From NCBI RefSeq assembly GCF_014269035.2, contig NZ_JABWRP020000003.1, positions 248,001 to 312,000 of the forward strand: DNA of 64,000 bases, given 5' to 3'. The stretch's first letter is position 1. Each line of letters opens with the position of its first letter. A program made the position numbers and the translations under genes. This DNA is from Pseudomonas vlassakiae. Lineage in GTDB: Bacteria > Pseudomonadota > Gammaproteobacteria > Pseudomonadales > Pseudomonadaceae. Shown here in pieces: positions 36,607 to 48,027 of the stretch. The notes beneath the pieces are model-generated. The model worked only from the letters and a program-made list of their open reading frames with translations, had not been told where the DNA came from and ran no database searches.

Positions 36607-38466
36607 ATGCACCTCTGCTCCATCGACCAGGCCGTCGAGCACGTCCTCGACAAGTTGCCGGCCCACATCCACATGGGTCTGCCGCTGGGCCTGGGCAAGC
36701 CCAACGCCTTCGTCAATGCCCTGTACGCCCGGGTCCGCGACCTGCCTGAGCGCCAGCTGACCCTCTACACCGCGCTGTCGCTGGGGCGCCCGGCTCTTGG
36801 CGATGGCTTGCAACGGCGCTTCCTCGAGCCCTTCGTCGAGCGCGTGTTCGCCGACTATGAAGAACTCACCTACCTCGCCGACCTGCGCAACGACAGCCTG
36901 CCGCCGAACATTCGCGTCGAGCAGTTCTTCATGCAACCCGGCAGCCTGCTGCACAGCGAAACCGCCCAGCAGGACTACATCAGCAGCAACTACAGCCACG
37001 CCGCCCGTGACATCAACGCCAAAGGCCTGAACCTGGTCGCCCAACTGGTCGCTGCCACGCCCGAGAAGCCCGTCCACCTGAGCCTGGCCTGCAACCCCGA
37101 CATCACCCTCGACCTGCAGCCGATGATCGCCAAGCGGCGTGCGGCAGGGGAAACCATCCTCATGCTTGGCCAGGTTCACAGCGAGTTACCGTACATGCCG
37201 GGCGATGCCGAACTGCCGATCGATGCGTTCGACCTGCTGATCGACGAAGCGGAGCAGCGTCGACTGTTTTCTACCCCCAACATGCCAGTCACCACGCAGG
37301 ATCACTGCATTGGTTTGCACGCAAGCTCACTGGTGCGTGACGGTGGCACGCTGCAAATCGGCATCGGCGCCATGGGCGATGCACTGGCGGCGGCATTGCT
37401 GGCGCGCCAGGGCGACAACGCGGGCTACCGCGCCTTGCTCGACGAACTGGATGTCGGCCCCTGGCGGGCGCTGATCGAGCGCGAAGGGGGCCTGGAGGCC
37501 TTCGCCCAAGGTCTTTACGGTTGCAGCGAGATGTTCGTCAACGGCCTGCTGGCGCTGGTCGAGGCGGGCGTGGTGCGCCGCCCGGCGGATGAGCAGGGTG
37601 TGCTGGTGCATGGCGGTTTCTTCCTCGGCCCGCAGGCGTTCTACCAGCGCTTGCGCGAGATGCCGCTGGAGCAGCGCGCCCGGTTCGGCATGACCCGCAT
37701 CAGTTTCATCAACGAATTGTACGGGCAGGAAGGCCTCAAGCGCCGCCAGCGCCGCGATGCGCGCTTCGTCAACACGGTGTTCGGCATGACCCTGCTCGGC
37801 GCCGGCGTGGCCGACCAGCTGGAAGATGGCCGGGTGCTTAGCGGCGTGGGCGGGCAGTACAACTTTGTTGCGCAGGGCCACGCCCTGGAGGGTGGGCGCT
37901 CGATCCTGCTGCTGCGCAGCTGGCGTGAGTCGGGGGGTGAGGTGACTTCCAACCTGTTCTGGAGCTATGGCCACTGCACCATTCCCCGGCACCTGCGCGA
38001 TATCGTGGTGACCGAGTACGGCATTGCCGACTTGCGTGGGCAGACCGACAGTGAAGTGATTGCGCGGTTGCTGGCGGTGAGCGATTCGCGGTTCCAGGGT
38101 GAGCTAATGGCGCAGGCCAAGGGGGCAGGCAAGCTGGCCAGGGATTTCCAGCTGGATGTGCGGTTTACCAACAATACGCCGCAGCGGCTGGAGGCCATCA
38201 AGGCGCGTCATGCGCGGTTGTTCCCGGAGTATCCGCTCGGTACGGACTTCACGGCTGAGGAGCGGGATTTGTTGCGCGCGCTGAATTGGTTGAAAAGCAA
38301 ATTCAAGCTGAGCGAGGTGCTGGAGCTGGGCAAGGCGGCACTGGAAGCGCCAGGGCCAGAGGGGTTTGAGGCGCACCTGGCGCGGATGCAGCTGGATCGG
38401 CCGCAGGGGTTGAAGGAGGAGCTGTATCAGCGTTTGCTGCTGGCGGGGTTGCAGGCCACAAAATGA
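36607..38466 (+). CDS. Acetyl-CoA hydrolase/CoA-transferase family protein
   Basis: The product has 619 residues from MHLCSIDQAVEHVLDKL; CAGGAGG lies before this ATG, so the ATG six codons earlier was not used. The C-terminal acetyl-CoA hydrolase/transferase domain shows GVGGQYNFVAQGHALEGGRS and VTEYGIADLRGQTDSEVIAR, where the Glu of TEYG is at the usual catalytic position. The N-terminal half is divergent and longer than in the approximately 500-residue succinyl-CoA:acetate transferases. It probably moves CoA between carboxylates; the substrates are unknown. Confidence 0.87.
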   Translation: MHLCSIDQAVEHVLDKLPAHIHMGLPLGLGKPNAFVNALYARVRDLPERQLTLYTALSLGRPALGDGLQRRFLEPFVERVFADYEELTYLADLRNDSLPPNIRVEQFFMQPGSLLHSETAQQDYISSNYSHAARDINAKGLNLVAQLVAATPEKPVHLSLACNPDITLDLQPMIAKRRAAGETILMLGQVHSELPYMPGDAELPIDAFDLLIDEAEQRRLFSTPNMPVTTQDHCIGLHASSLVRDGGTLQIGIGAMGDALAAALLARQGDNAGYRALLDELDVGPWRALIEREGGLEAFAQGLYGCSEMFVNGLLALVEAGVVRRPADEQGVLVHGGFFLGPQAFYQRLREMPLEQRARFGMTRISFINELYGQEGLKRRQRRDARFVNTVFGMTLLGAGVADQLEDGRVLSGVGGQYNFVAQGHALEGGRSILLLRSWRESGGEVTSNLFWSYGHCTIPRHLRDIVVTEYGIADLRGQTDSEVIARLLAVSDSRFQGELMAQAKGAGKLARDFQLDVRFTNNTPQRLEAIKARHARLFPEYPLGTDFTAEERDLLRALNWLKSKFKLSEVLELGKAALEAPGPEGFEAHLARMQLDRPQGLKEELYQRLLLAGLQATK

Positions 38467-38504
38467 ACCTGAAGGCTCACCGTCCACGGTGGGACTGGGT
38501 TAAA

Positions 38505-38542
38505 CCGCGAATGCGATGGCACATGCGAAATCGCATTCGCGG
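38505..38542. repeat. Inverted repeat after the CoA-transferase gene
   Basis: CCGCGAATGCGAT and ATCGCATTCGCGG are perfect 13-base arms with a 12-base loop. It lies between convergent genes and may act as a terminator or REP-related element. Confidence 0.75.
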
Positions 38543-38590
38543 GTAAATCGGATCGCCGCACCGCCGCTCCCACAGGGACCGTGTGTGGGC

Positions 38591-41238
<2,648 letters not shown>

Positions 41239-41342
41239 GCTAGAAACCGGGGGTCGCCAGAAAATAGCCGCGCATTCTAACAGGCATGGACCACTTGTGG
41301 CGCGACCGTCTGACGTTTGAGTCAGACTTTTGTTCAGGCATG

Positions 41343-41363
41343 AGCATTAGTGAAACTAATGCT
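41343..41363. promoter_or_regulatory. Perfect palindrome upstream of the GGDEF-EAL gene
   Basis: AGCATTAGT, GAA, ACTAATGCT: perfect nine-base arms. Located in the 299-base gap between rep and the GGDEF-EAL gene. AT-rich and not a REP, so an operator is likely, but the binding protein is unknown. Confidence 0.5.
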
Positions 41364-41461
41364 ATTCACTGAAAAAATCGTAATTGCCGGTTTGACGACT
41401 TTCGCGCAGGATGCACGTCAAAATGCGACGGGCGGCACTGTAGGCAAAGGATATGTCTAAA

Positions 41462-41480
41462 AGTGAAAATCATTTTCACT
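41462..41480. promoter_or_regulatory. Fur-box-like palindrome upstream of the GGDEF-EAL gene
   Basis: AGTGAAAATCATTTTCACT is a perfect 19-base palindrome. Its size and AT-rich centre around AATCATT resemble the Fur consensus (GATAATGATAATCATTATC). It is 57 bases before the predicted start, suitable for repression. Confidence 0.5.
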
Positions 41481-41537
41481 ATGCAGTAGCATATCCGACC
41501 TCTAACGCTATACCTTTCGAGCCTTTAAGGAGCCCGC

Positions 41538-43205
41538 TTGTCCACGCCTGTCGAACCTTTGCGTTTGCTGCTGTTGGCTGATGAGCCGGAATGGGCCGCC
41601 TTATTACGCGAGTGCCTGCTGCCGCTGGACGGTAGCGCAGTATTGCTGACCGCGCCGAACTGGGCGGCGGTCGATACCCTGTTCAGCCATGATCGCCAGG
41701 CCGTGGTGCTGGCCACGCCGGCGTTGCAGCCTGCACCCGGGCGTTGCGAACTGCCGACCATCCTGTTGCTCGACCACGAACCAGACACGTCGCCAACGGG
41801 TGTCAGCGACTGGCTGGTACGTGACCAGCTGAACGTCGATGCCCTGCGCCGCTCGCTGCGCCATGTGCGCGAGCGCGGTGTGCTGGTGGCGACGTTGCAG
41901 CGCCTGGCCGAGCAGGACCCGCTGACCGGCATCGCCAACCGCCAGGGTTTCCAGGCCTTGCTGACCACGCGCCTGGCGGAGAACGAAGGCCGCGGCGTGG
42001 CCCTCGGCCACCTGGACCTGGACAACTTCCGTCATGTCAACGACGCCCTTGGCCATCAGTGCGGCGACCGCCTGATACTGCAGGTGGTCGCGCGGCTCAA
42101 GCAGCAACTGGAGGCCGGTGACCAGCTGGCGCGGCTGGGCAGCGACGAGTTTGCCCTGCTGATCGACACGCGCCGCGATGCCAACCGCGCCGAATGGATC
42201 GCCGAGCGTATCGTCGAGGCGCTGGCCGAACCCTACTGGATCGACGGCGAAAGCCTGCTGCTTGGCTGCAGCCTGGGCCTGGCCCACGCCCGCGCCCAGG
42301 GCGGCCCTGACCCGCTGATGTGGCATGCGCACATCGCCATGCGCCAGGCCAAAAGTAGCCAGGGTTGCACCTTCCACGTATTCAACGAACGCATCAACCG
42401 CAATGCGCGCAGCCTGGCCGACCTGGAAAGCGAGCTGCGCCGGGCGCTGCGCCGCGACGAACTTGAGCTGCACTACCAGCCGCGGCTGAACCTGGCCGAT
42501 GGCCGCATCGTCGGCCTGGAGGCCTTGGTGCGCTGGCGCCATGCCGAGCGCGGCCTGCTGCCGCCGAGCGAGTTCGTGCCGCTGGCCGAGCAGAGCGGGT
42601 TGATCGTGCCGTTGGGCTACTGGGTGATTTCCCGTGCCCTGCGCGATATGCAGGCGCTGCGCGAACAGGGGCTTGCGCCGCTGCACATGGCGGTGAACCT
42701 GAGCTTCCGCCAGTTCCAGGACAGCCAGTTGCTGGCCACCCTGAGCCGGTTGATCATCGAGCACAGTGTGGATGCGCGCTGGCTGGAGTTCGAACTGACC
42801 GAAACGGCAGTGATGCGCCGCAACGAGCTGGTGCGCCAGACCATGGATGCCCTGGGTCGCCTGGGTGTGCGCTTCTCGCTGGATGACTTTGGTACCGGCT
42901 TCTCGTCCTTCGTGCACCTGAACAGCCTGCCGATCACCTTGCTCAAGGTCGACCGCAGCTTCGTCGCCGAGATGGAGATGCGCGAAGAGAACCGCAAGCT
43001 GGTGCATGCCATGATCAACCTGGCGCACAACCTCAACCTGGAGGTGGTAGCCGAAGGCGTGGAAAGCCAGGAGCAGATGGACTTGCTGCGCGGGTTCGGT
43101 TGTGACCAGGTGCAAGGGTTCCTGGTCAGCAAGCCGCTGCCGGTGGGGGAGTTGATCGACTACCTGCTGCAGGCGTCCGGCCGCCCCCTCTTGGCTGCCC
43201 TGTAA
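41538..43205 (+). CDS. GGDEF-EAL cyclic di-GMP protein
   Basis: The product has 555 residues from a TTG start with AAGGAG upstream. Residues 1-115 resemble a response-regulator-like receiver without clear phospho-Asp. Residues about 125-290 are a GGDEF domain whose signature is RLGSDEF instead of RxGGDEF, so cyclase activity is doubtful. Residues about 300-550 are an EAL domain with intact motifs: LEALVRWRH, NLSFRQFQD, ELTETAVM, DDFGTGFSS, KVDRSFV, AEGVES and QGFLVSKPLP. So it is probably a phosphodiesterase that lowers c-di-GMP, with the GGDEF domain acting as a GTP sensor. Two palindromes upstream suggest tight regulation. Confidence 0.92.
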   Translation: MSTPVEPLRLLLLADEPEWAALLRECLLPLDGSAVLLTAPNWAAVDTLFSHDRQAVVLATPALQPAPGRCELPTILLLDHEPDTSPTGVSDWLVRDQLNVDALRRSLRHVRERGVLVATLQRLAEQDPLTGIANRQGFQALLTTRLAENEGRGVALGHLDLDNFRHVNDALGHQCGDRLILQVVARLKQQLEAGDQLARLGSDEFALLIDTRRDANRAEWIAERIVEALAEPYWIDGESLLLGCSLGLAHARAQGGPDPLMWHAHIAMRQAKSSQGCTFHVFNERINRNARSLADLESELRRALRRDELELHYQPRLNLADGRIVGLEALVRWRHAERGLLPPSEFVPLAEQSGLIVPLGYWVISRALRDMQALREQGLAPLHMAVNLSFRQFQDSQLLATLSRLIIEHSVDARWLEFELTETAVMRRNELVRQTMDALGRLGVRFSLDDFGTGFSSFVHLNSLPITLLKVDRSFVAEMEMREENRKLVHAMINLAHNLNLEVVAEGVESQEQMDLLRGFGCDQVQGFLVSKPLPVGELIDYLLQASGRPLLAAL

Positions 43206-43227
43206 GGCCGCTTCGCGGCGTTCGATG

Positions 43228-43292
43228 CCTCGATAAACCCGCTCCCACAGACTCATGCAGTCCCTGCTGGAGCGGGTTTACCCGCGAGACGT
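43228..43292. repeat. Inverted REP pair
   Basis: CTCGATAAACCCGCTCCCAC and GCTGGAGCGGGTTTACCCGC then GAG face each other between convergent genes. Confidence 0.8.
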
Positions 43293-43299
43293 CCTCAAG

Positions 43300-44682
43300 T
43301 CAGGCCGCAGCGGCAGCCCCCACCCCGGCCTTGCCCAGCAACCGCTTCATCCGCCACTCGAAGCCAATGGTCAGCGCCACCGCCGCACAGGCCAGCCCCA
43401 ACGCCAGCCCCCACCACACCCCTACGGCCCCGCCGCCCAGGGTGAAGGTGAGCAGCCAGGCACTCGGCGCCCCCACCAGCCAGTAGCAGCACAGCCCGAT
43501 CAGGAAGGTGGTCTTGGCGTCCTTCAAACCCCGTATCGAGCCCATGGCTATGGTCTGCATGCCATCGAACAGCTCAAACCATGCCGCCACCATCAGCAAC
43601 TGCACCGCCAGCTGATAGATCGCGGCGAAGCCGGGGTCGCTGCGGTCGATGAACAGCCCCACCAGCGCCTCCGGCATCAGCAGGAACAACGCTGCAAAGG
43701 CAAACATGATCGTTGCGCCGAAGCCGATCCCCACCCGCCCGGCGCTGCGTGCGGCCAACAGATTGCCGGCGCCGTAGTACAGGCCAACGCGCATGGTTAC
43801 CGCATAGGACAGCCCGGTCGGCACCATGAACGCCGTGGAGACGATCTGCAGGGCAATCTGGTGTGCCGCCAGTTGCGTGCTGCCCAGCACGCCCATGCAC
43901 AGTGCGGCGAAGGCGAACAGCCCGACTTCCACCATGTAGGTGCCGCCAATCGGCAGGCCCAGCCGCCACAGCTCGCGCAGGGCCGGCAGCGAAGGGCGCG
44001 ACAGCCCTTTGCGCAGCGGATAGGCGGCATAGGCAGGGTGCCAGCGGATGTACAGCGCCAGCGCGATGGCCATGCCCATCGACACCACGGCCGTGACCAG
44101 GCCGATACCCATCAGGCCGAGCTTCGGCAGGCCGAACATGCCTTCGATCAGGGCGATGTTGAACAGGTAGTTGAGCACCGTGCCGACCAGGCTGATGACC
44201 ATTACCGGGGTCGAGCGCCCTAGCGCGCTGGTGAAGCCGCGCAGGGCCATGAAGGTCAGGTAGCCGGGCAGGGCCAGTGGCAGCAGGGTAAGGAACTCGG
44301 CTGCCGAATTGACGTTCTCCGGCTGCTGGCCGAACAGCAGCAGTACCGGTTTCAGGTTCCACAACACCAGCGCTGCCACCAGTGCCAGGCCCCAGGCCAG
44401 CCACAGGCCGTTCTGCGCCAGGCGCGTGGCGCCCTCGATGTCGTTGGCACCCTTGCGAATCGCCACCAGGGTGCCGACTGCGGCGATCACGCCCAGGCAG
44501 AAGATCGACACGAACGAATAGCTCGCCGCGCCCAGCCCGCCACCGGCCAGGGCCTGCGGGCTGATGCGAGCCATCATCAAGGTGTCGGTGAGCACCATCA
44601 GCATGTGCGCCAACTGCGAGGCGATCAGCGGCCCGGCCAGGCGCAGCAAAGCCTTGAGTTCTGTGGTGGGCGCGACGTGCAT
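43300..44682 (-). CDS. MATE family multidrug exporter (NorM-like)
   Basis: The product has 460 residues with 12 hydrophobic segments. MATE features: LAGPLIASQLAHMLMVLTDT (helix 1), GALGRSTPVMVISLVGTVLN, LGLPIGGTYMVEVGLFAFAA and MQTIAMGSIRGLKDAKTTF. It exports cationic compounds using Na+ or H+ at the inner membrane. The ATG at 44682 has AAGGA upstream. A LysR gene is divergent with a perfect palindrome between, so it is probably its regulator. Confidence 0.92.
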   Translation of the reverse strand: MHVAPTTELKALLRLAGPLIASQLAHMLMVLTDTLMMARISPQALAGGGLGAASYSFVSIFCLGVIAAVGTLVAIRKGANDIEGATRLAQNGLWLAWGLALVAALVLWNLKPVLLLFGQQPENVNSAAEFLTLLPLALPGYLTFMALRGFTSALGRSTPVMVISLVGTVLNYLFNIALIEGMFGLPKLGLMGIGLVTAVVSMGMAIALALYIRWHPAYAAYPLRKGLSRPSLPALRELWRLGLPIGGTYMVEVGLFAFAALCMGVLGSTQLAAHQIALQIVSTAFMVPTGLSYAVTMRVGLYYGAGNLLAARSAGRVGIGFGATIMFAFAALFLLMPEALVGLFIDRSDPGFAAIYQLAVQLLMVAAWFELFDGMQTIAMGSIRGLKDAKTTFLIGLCCYWLVGAPSAWLLTFTLGGGAVGVWWGLALGLACAAVALTIGFEWRMKRLLGKAGVGAAAAA

Positions 44683-44770
44683 GGGTGAGGTCCTTGTGCC
44701 TGATGCTGTGAGCGAGGGACGATTCTGAGGCTTCGGTCAACTTTGCACAAAAGGATAAATGCGATGGTTG

Positions 44771-44789
44771 GCATGAGTTGAACTCATGC
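44771..44789. promoter_or_regulatory. Perfect 19-base palindrome between the MATE and LysR genes
   Basis: GCATGAGTT, G, AACTCATGC: nine-base perfect arms. It fits a LysR-type site (T-N11-A within dyad) in the divergent promoter region and ends 49 bases before the LysR start. Confidence 0.6.
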
Positions 44790-44838
44790 ATATATGATTC
44801 AGTGCATTCCATTCCCGACCCCGTATGACAGGTGCCCC

Positions 44839-45765
44839 ATGTCCCGCCAGCTGCCTCCCCTGTATGCACTGCGCGCATTCGAAGCGGCTGCGCGGCTGAG
44901 CTCGTTCACCCGGGCCGGTGAAGAGCTGTCGATTACCCAGAGCGCGGTGAGCCGGCATATTCGCACCCTCGAAGAGCATTTCGCCTGTCGGCTGTTCGTG
45001 CGCAGTGGTCGCAGCCTGCAACTGACCGAGGCGGCCCGGGTGCTGCTGCCCGGTGTGCGCGAAGGCTTTGCTGCGCTGGAGCGGGCCTGCGATACCTTGC
45101 GTGGGGAAGACGACATCCTGCGCATGAAGGCGCCGTCGACCCTGACCATGCGCTGGCTGCTGGCGCGGCTGAGCCGCTTCCGGCACCTGCAACCTGGCAA
45201 CGAGGTGCAACTGACCAGCGCCTGGATGGATGTCGACCATGTCGACTTCAACCAGGAACCGTTCGATTGCGCGGTGCTGCTCAGCGACGGCATGTTCCCG
45301 GCGGATTGGGAGGTGCGTCGGTTGTTTTCCGAGCTGTTGATCCCGGTGGGTGCGCCGGACCTGCTGAAGGAGGGGCGGTGGGACGAGCGGCGCTTGGCGA
45401 GCATCGAGTTGCTGCACCCGACGCCCGACAAGCGTGACTGGCGCGAATGGCTGGAGCGCATGGGCCTCAGCGACAAGGTGTCGCTCAAGGGCGGGCAAGT
45501 GTTCGACACTTTGGAGCTGGGCATGATCGCTGCTGCGCGGGGATACGGCATTTCAATGGGCGATCTGCTCATGGTCGCCGAAGATGTGGCCCAAGGGCGC
45601 CTGAGCTTGCCTTGGCCGACGGCGGTACCCAGTGGCATGGATTACTACTTGGTATGGCCGCGCACCCGGCCTGGCGGGGAGCGGCTGCGGCGCTTGAGTG
45701 TGTTTCTGCAGGAAGAGGCGGCGGCGATGGACTTGCCAGCTGTGGAAATCCTGCCACCGCTTTGA
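44839..45765 (+). CDS. LysR family regulator (GcvA-like)
   Basis: The product has 308 residues from MSRQLPPLYALRAFEAAARL; an ATG 15 codons upstream lacks support. The N-terminal helix-turn-helix SFTRAGEELSITQSAVSRHI is intact, followed by the effector domain (DDILRMKAPSTLTMRWLLARL). The subgroup resembles GcvA-type regulators (PPLxALRAFEAAAR). Probably controls the divergent MATE exporter; the effector is unknown. Confidence 0.9.
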   Translation: MSRQLPPLYALRAFEAAARLSSFTRAGEELSITQSAVSRHIRTLEEHFACRLFVRSGRSLQLTEAARVLLPGVREGFAALERACDTLRGEDDILRMKAPSTLTMRWLLARLSRFRHLQPGNEVQLTSAWMDVDHVDFNQEPFDCAVLLSDGMFPADWEVRRLFSELLIPVGAPDLLKEGRWDERRLASIELLHPTPDKRDWREWLERMGLSDKVSLKGGQVFDTLELGMIAAARGYGISMGDLLMVAEDVAQGRLSLPWPTAVPSGMDYYLVWPRTRPGGERLRRLSVFLQEEAAAMDLPAVEILPPL

Positions 45766-45823
45766 CAGCCAGCAAAAGGCGGTACAGAAAGGGAAAACGT
45801 TTGCGAATACCCCGGTCCGACAC

Positions 45824-45850
45824 TCAAGTATTCAGGTACGACGCCGATCC
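45824..45850 (+). promoter_or_regulatory. FliA (sigma-28) promoter of the chemoreceptor gene
   Basis: TCAAGTAT, 11 bases, GCCGATCC: sequence and spacing match the flagellar sigma-28 consensus (TAAAGTTT-N11-GCCGATAA; TCAAG is the common Pseudomonas -35). It lies about 100 bases before the MCP start. Confidence 0.75.
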
Positions 45851-45951
45851 AATGGCACCAGCGTCCCGGAAGAGGGCGCGATTTCCCGACTAAAACAAGC
45901 GGGTGGTCAGCGTGATCAGGATGATCCCGGCCTCTTGTCAGGAGCTTCATC

Positions 45952-47850
45952 ATGTCTCAACCGCGTGCCCGAATTGCTTCGCAGCTCGGTGTCGCCCTCG
46001 CCATCGTGCTGGCGTTGGTGATTTCCGGGAGTACCCTGTTCGCCCTGCGTGCGCTGGATGACGCCAACCTCGCCACCCGCCAGGCCCACCTGGCCAGCGA
46101 GGCGCGACTGCTGGCCGACCAGCTCGATACCTTTCACGGGTCTCTCAAGGACAACACCCAGCGCCTGAGTGGCCTGTTCGAGCGCCGCTTCGCCTCGGGC
46201 CTGTCGCTGCACCCTGGCGAAACCGTGCAGGTCGCCGGTCAAGGTACGCCCGCCCTGTACCTGGGCGACCAGCTGCTGAACAACGACTTCCAGGTGGTCG
46301 ACGAATTCCAGCAGATGACTGCCGGCATCGCGACCCTGTTCGTGCGCAGCGGTGATGACTTCGTGCGCATCAGCACCAACCTGAAGAAACAGGACGGCAC
46401 CCGCGCCATCGGTACCCAGCTCGACCGTCAGCACCCGGCCTACAGCAAGCTGCTGGCCGGGCAGATGTACGTCGGCCGCGCCGTGCTGTTCGAGCGCAAC
46501 TACATGACCCGCTACGTGCCCGTCAGCGACAGCAGCGGCCGGGTGATTGCGGTGCTGTTCGTCGGCTTCGACTACACCGACGCCCAGAATGCCCAGTTCG
46601 CCAACCTCAAGCGCTTCCGCATCGGGGCAACCGGTTCGTTGGCCATTCGCGATGACCAGGGCCAATGGCTGGTGCCGCCTGCCAACGCCGACCAGGACCT
46701 GTTCAGTGCCAGCGCGCCGTTCGCCGAGGGCCCCTGGACCGTGGTGGCGAGCATGCCCAAGGCGGAAATCCGCGAGGTGACCTGGAGCGTCGGCCTGCGT
46801 CTTGCCATCGGCAGCCTGCTGGCGATGCTGCTGGCCGTGGCCGCCACCCTTTGGCTGCTGCGCCGCAAGCTGCGCCCGCTGGATGACCTGGTGCGTCAGG
46901 CCGAGGCACTGGGTGCCGGCGACCTGAATGCGCGCCTGAATGTGACCAGCCATGACGAGATCGGCCAGCTGGCCCGCAGCTTCAACCAGATGGGCGAGGC
47001 GCTGGCGACCATGGTCGAGCACATCCGCAGTGCTTCCGAGCAGGTCAGCAGCCGTGCGCGTTCGCTGTCCGGGTTGTCTACCGGTGCCTGTGAAGGCATG
47101 GACCAGCAGTCCGGCGAGATCACCAGCATGGCTGGTGCGGTGGAGGAATTCAGCGCGACGTCGATGAACATCGCCGACAACATGGCGGGTACCGAGCGCA
47201 TGGCCCGTGACAACGCCCAGCAGACCCGCATCGGCCGCAGTGCCATGGACGAAGCGTCGAGTTCGCTGCGCCAGATCGCCGAAGCGCTGGGTGGCACCGC
47301 CACTGTCATGGACAGCCTCGGCGCTCGTTCGCAGGAGATCGGCGGTATCATAAGCGTGATCACCGCGATTGCCGAACAGACCAATCTGCTGGCATTGAAC
47401 GCCGCCATCGAGGCTGCCCGGGCCGGTGAACAGGGCCGTGGATTTGCCGTGGTCGCGGATGAGGTGCGTGGGCTGGCCGCGCGCACGCGTCAGGCAACCG
47501 ATGAGATTTCCGGGATGATCACCAGTATCCAGCAGCAGACCGGGCACGCCATCCATACCCTGGAGCAGGGTAACCTGCTGATGCAGGAAGGGCTGGCGCG
47601 CAACGACAAGGTCGCCGAAGCGCTGGCGCGGATCGATGAGCAGAGCCGTACGGCGGGTGAGCAGTTTGCCGTGATCAGCACGGCGACCCAGGAGCAGAGC
47701 AGCACGGCCACCGTGCTCAGCCGCAACCTGCAGAGCATTGCCCAGGCCAACAGTGAGCAGCGTGATGTAGCCAATGAGCTGGCCTTGACCGCGCGCGAGC
47801 TGGAAGGGTTGGCGGCGCAACTGCGCCAGGAAGTGGACCGCTTCCGCTGA
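45952..47850 (+). CDS. Methyl-accepting chemotaxis protein with a Cache-type sensor
   Basis: The product has 632 residues. Membrane helix about 10-30, periplasmic sensor about 35-280, second membrane helix about 282-304, HAMP about 305-355 ([20 protein letters not shown]) and a cytoplasmic signalling domain with the tip [20 protein letters not shown] near residue 472. The sensor has [20 protein letters not shown] and [19 protein letters not shown], matching the Cache_3/Cache_2 fused class, which binds small organic acids or amines. There is no C-terminal pentapeptide for CheR. The ligand is unknown. A sigma-28 promoter upstream places it in the motility regulon. Confidence 0.93.
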   Translation: MSQPRARIASQLGVALAIVLALVISGSTLFALRALDDANLATRQAHLASEARLLADQLDTFHGSLKDNTQRLSGLFERRFASGLSLHPGETVQVAGQGTPALYLGDQLLNNDFQVVDEFQQMTAGIATLFVRSGDDFVRISTNLKKQDGTRAIGTQLDRQHPAYSKLLAGQMYVGRAVLFERNYMTRYVPVSDSSGRVIAVLFVGFDYTDAQNAQFANLKRFRIGATGSLAIRDDQGQWLVPPANADQDLFSASAPFAEGPWTVVASMPKAEIREVTWSVGLRLAIGSLLAMLLAVAATLWLLRRKLRPLDDLVRQAEALGAGDLNARLNVTSHDEIGQLARSFNQMGEALATMVEHIRSASEQVSSRARSLSGLSTGACEGMDQQSGEITSMAGAVEEFSATSMNIADNMAGTERMARDNAQQTRIGRSAMDEASSSLRQIAEALGGTATVMDSLGARSQEIGGIISVITAIAEQTNLLALNAAIEAARAGEQGRGFAVVADEVRGLAARTRQATDEISGMITSIQQQTGHAIHTLEQGNLLMQEGLARNDKVAEALARIDEQSRTAGEQFAVISTATQEQSSTATVLSRNLQSIAQANSEQRDVANELALTARELEGLAAQLRQEVDRFR

Positions 47851-47876
47851 GATTGGACGGGGCCGCTTTGCGGCCC

Positions 47877-47995
47877 ATTCGCGGGTAAACCCGCTCCTAC
47901 AAGTAGAGCGCAAGCCTCCAGCCTGTGGTGGTCCTGGGGGAGAGCGCAAGCCTCCAGCCTGTGGTCATCCTGTAGGAGCGGGTTTACCCGCGAAT
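47877..47995. repeat. Inverted REP pair flanking a 36-base tandem repeat
   Basis: ATTCGCGGGTAAACCCGCTC at the left and GAGCGGGTTTACCCGCGAAT at the right. Between them AGAGCGCAAGCCTCCAGCCT then GTGGT occurs at 47905-47929 and again at 47941-47965, a 36-base period. It separates convergent genes. Confidence 0.9.
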
Positions 47996-48027
47996 GGGGC
48001 GCAGAGCGCCCCCGGCAATCCTGAGCC

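Noticed and set aside
45916..47949. 677-residue open frame antisense to the chemoreceptor
   Set aside because: Shadow of the MCP gene; the forward strand has full domain support and a sigma-28 promoter.
47877..47995. Repeat-spacer-like layout suggesting a CRISPR array
   Set aside because: Only two direct copies, flanked by inverted REPs, no cas genes; it is a REP-associated tandem repeat.
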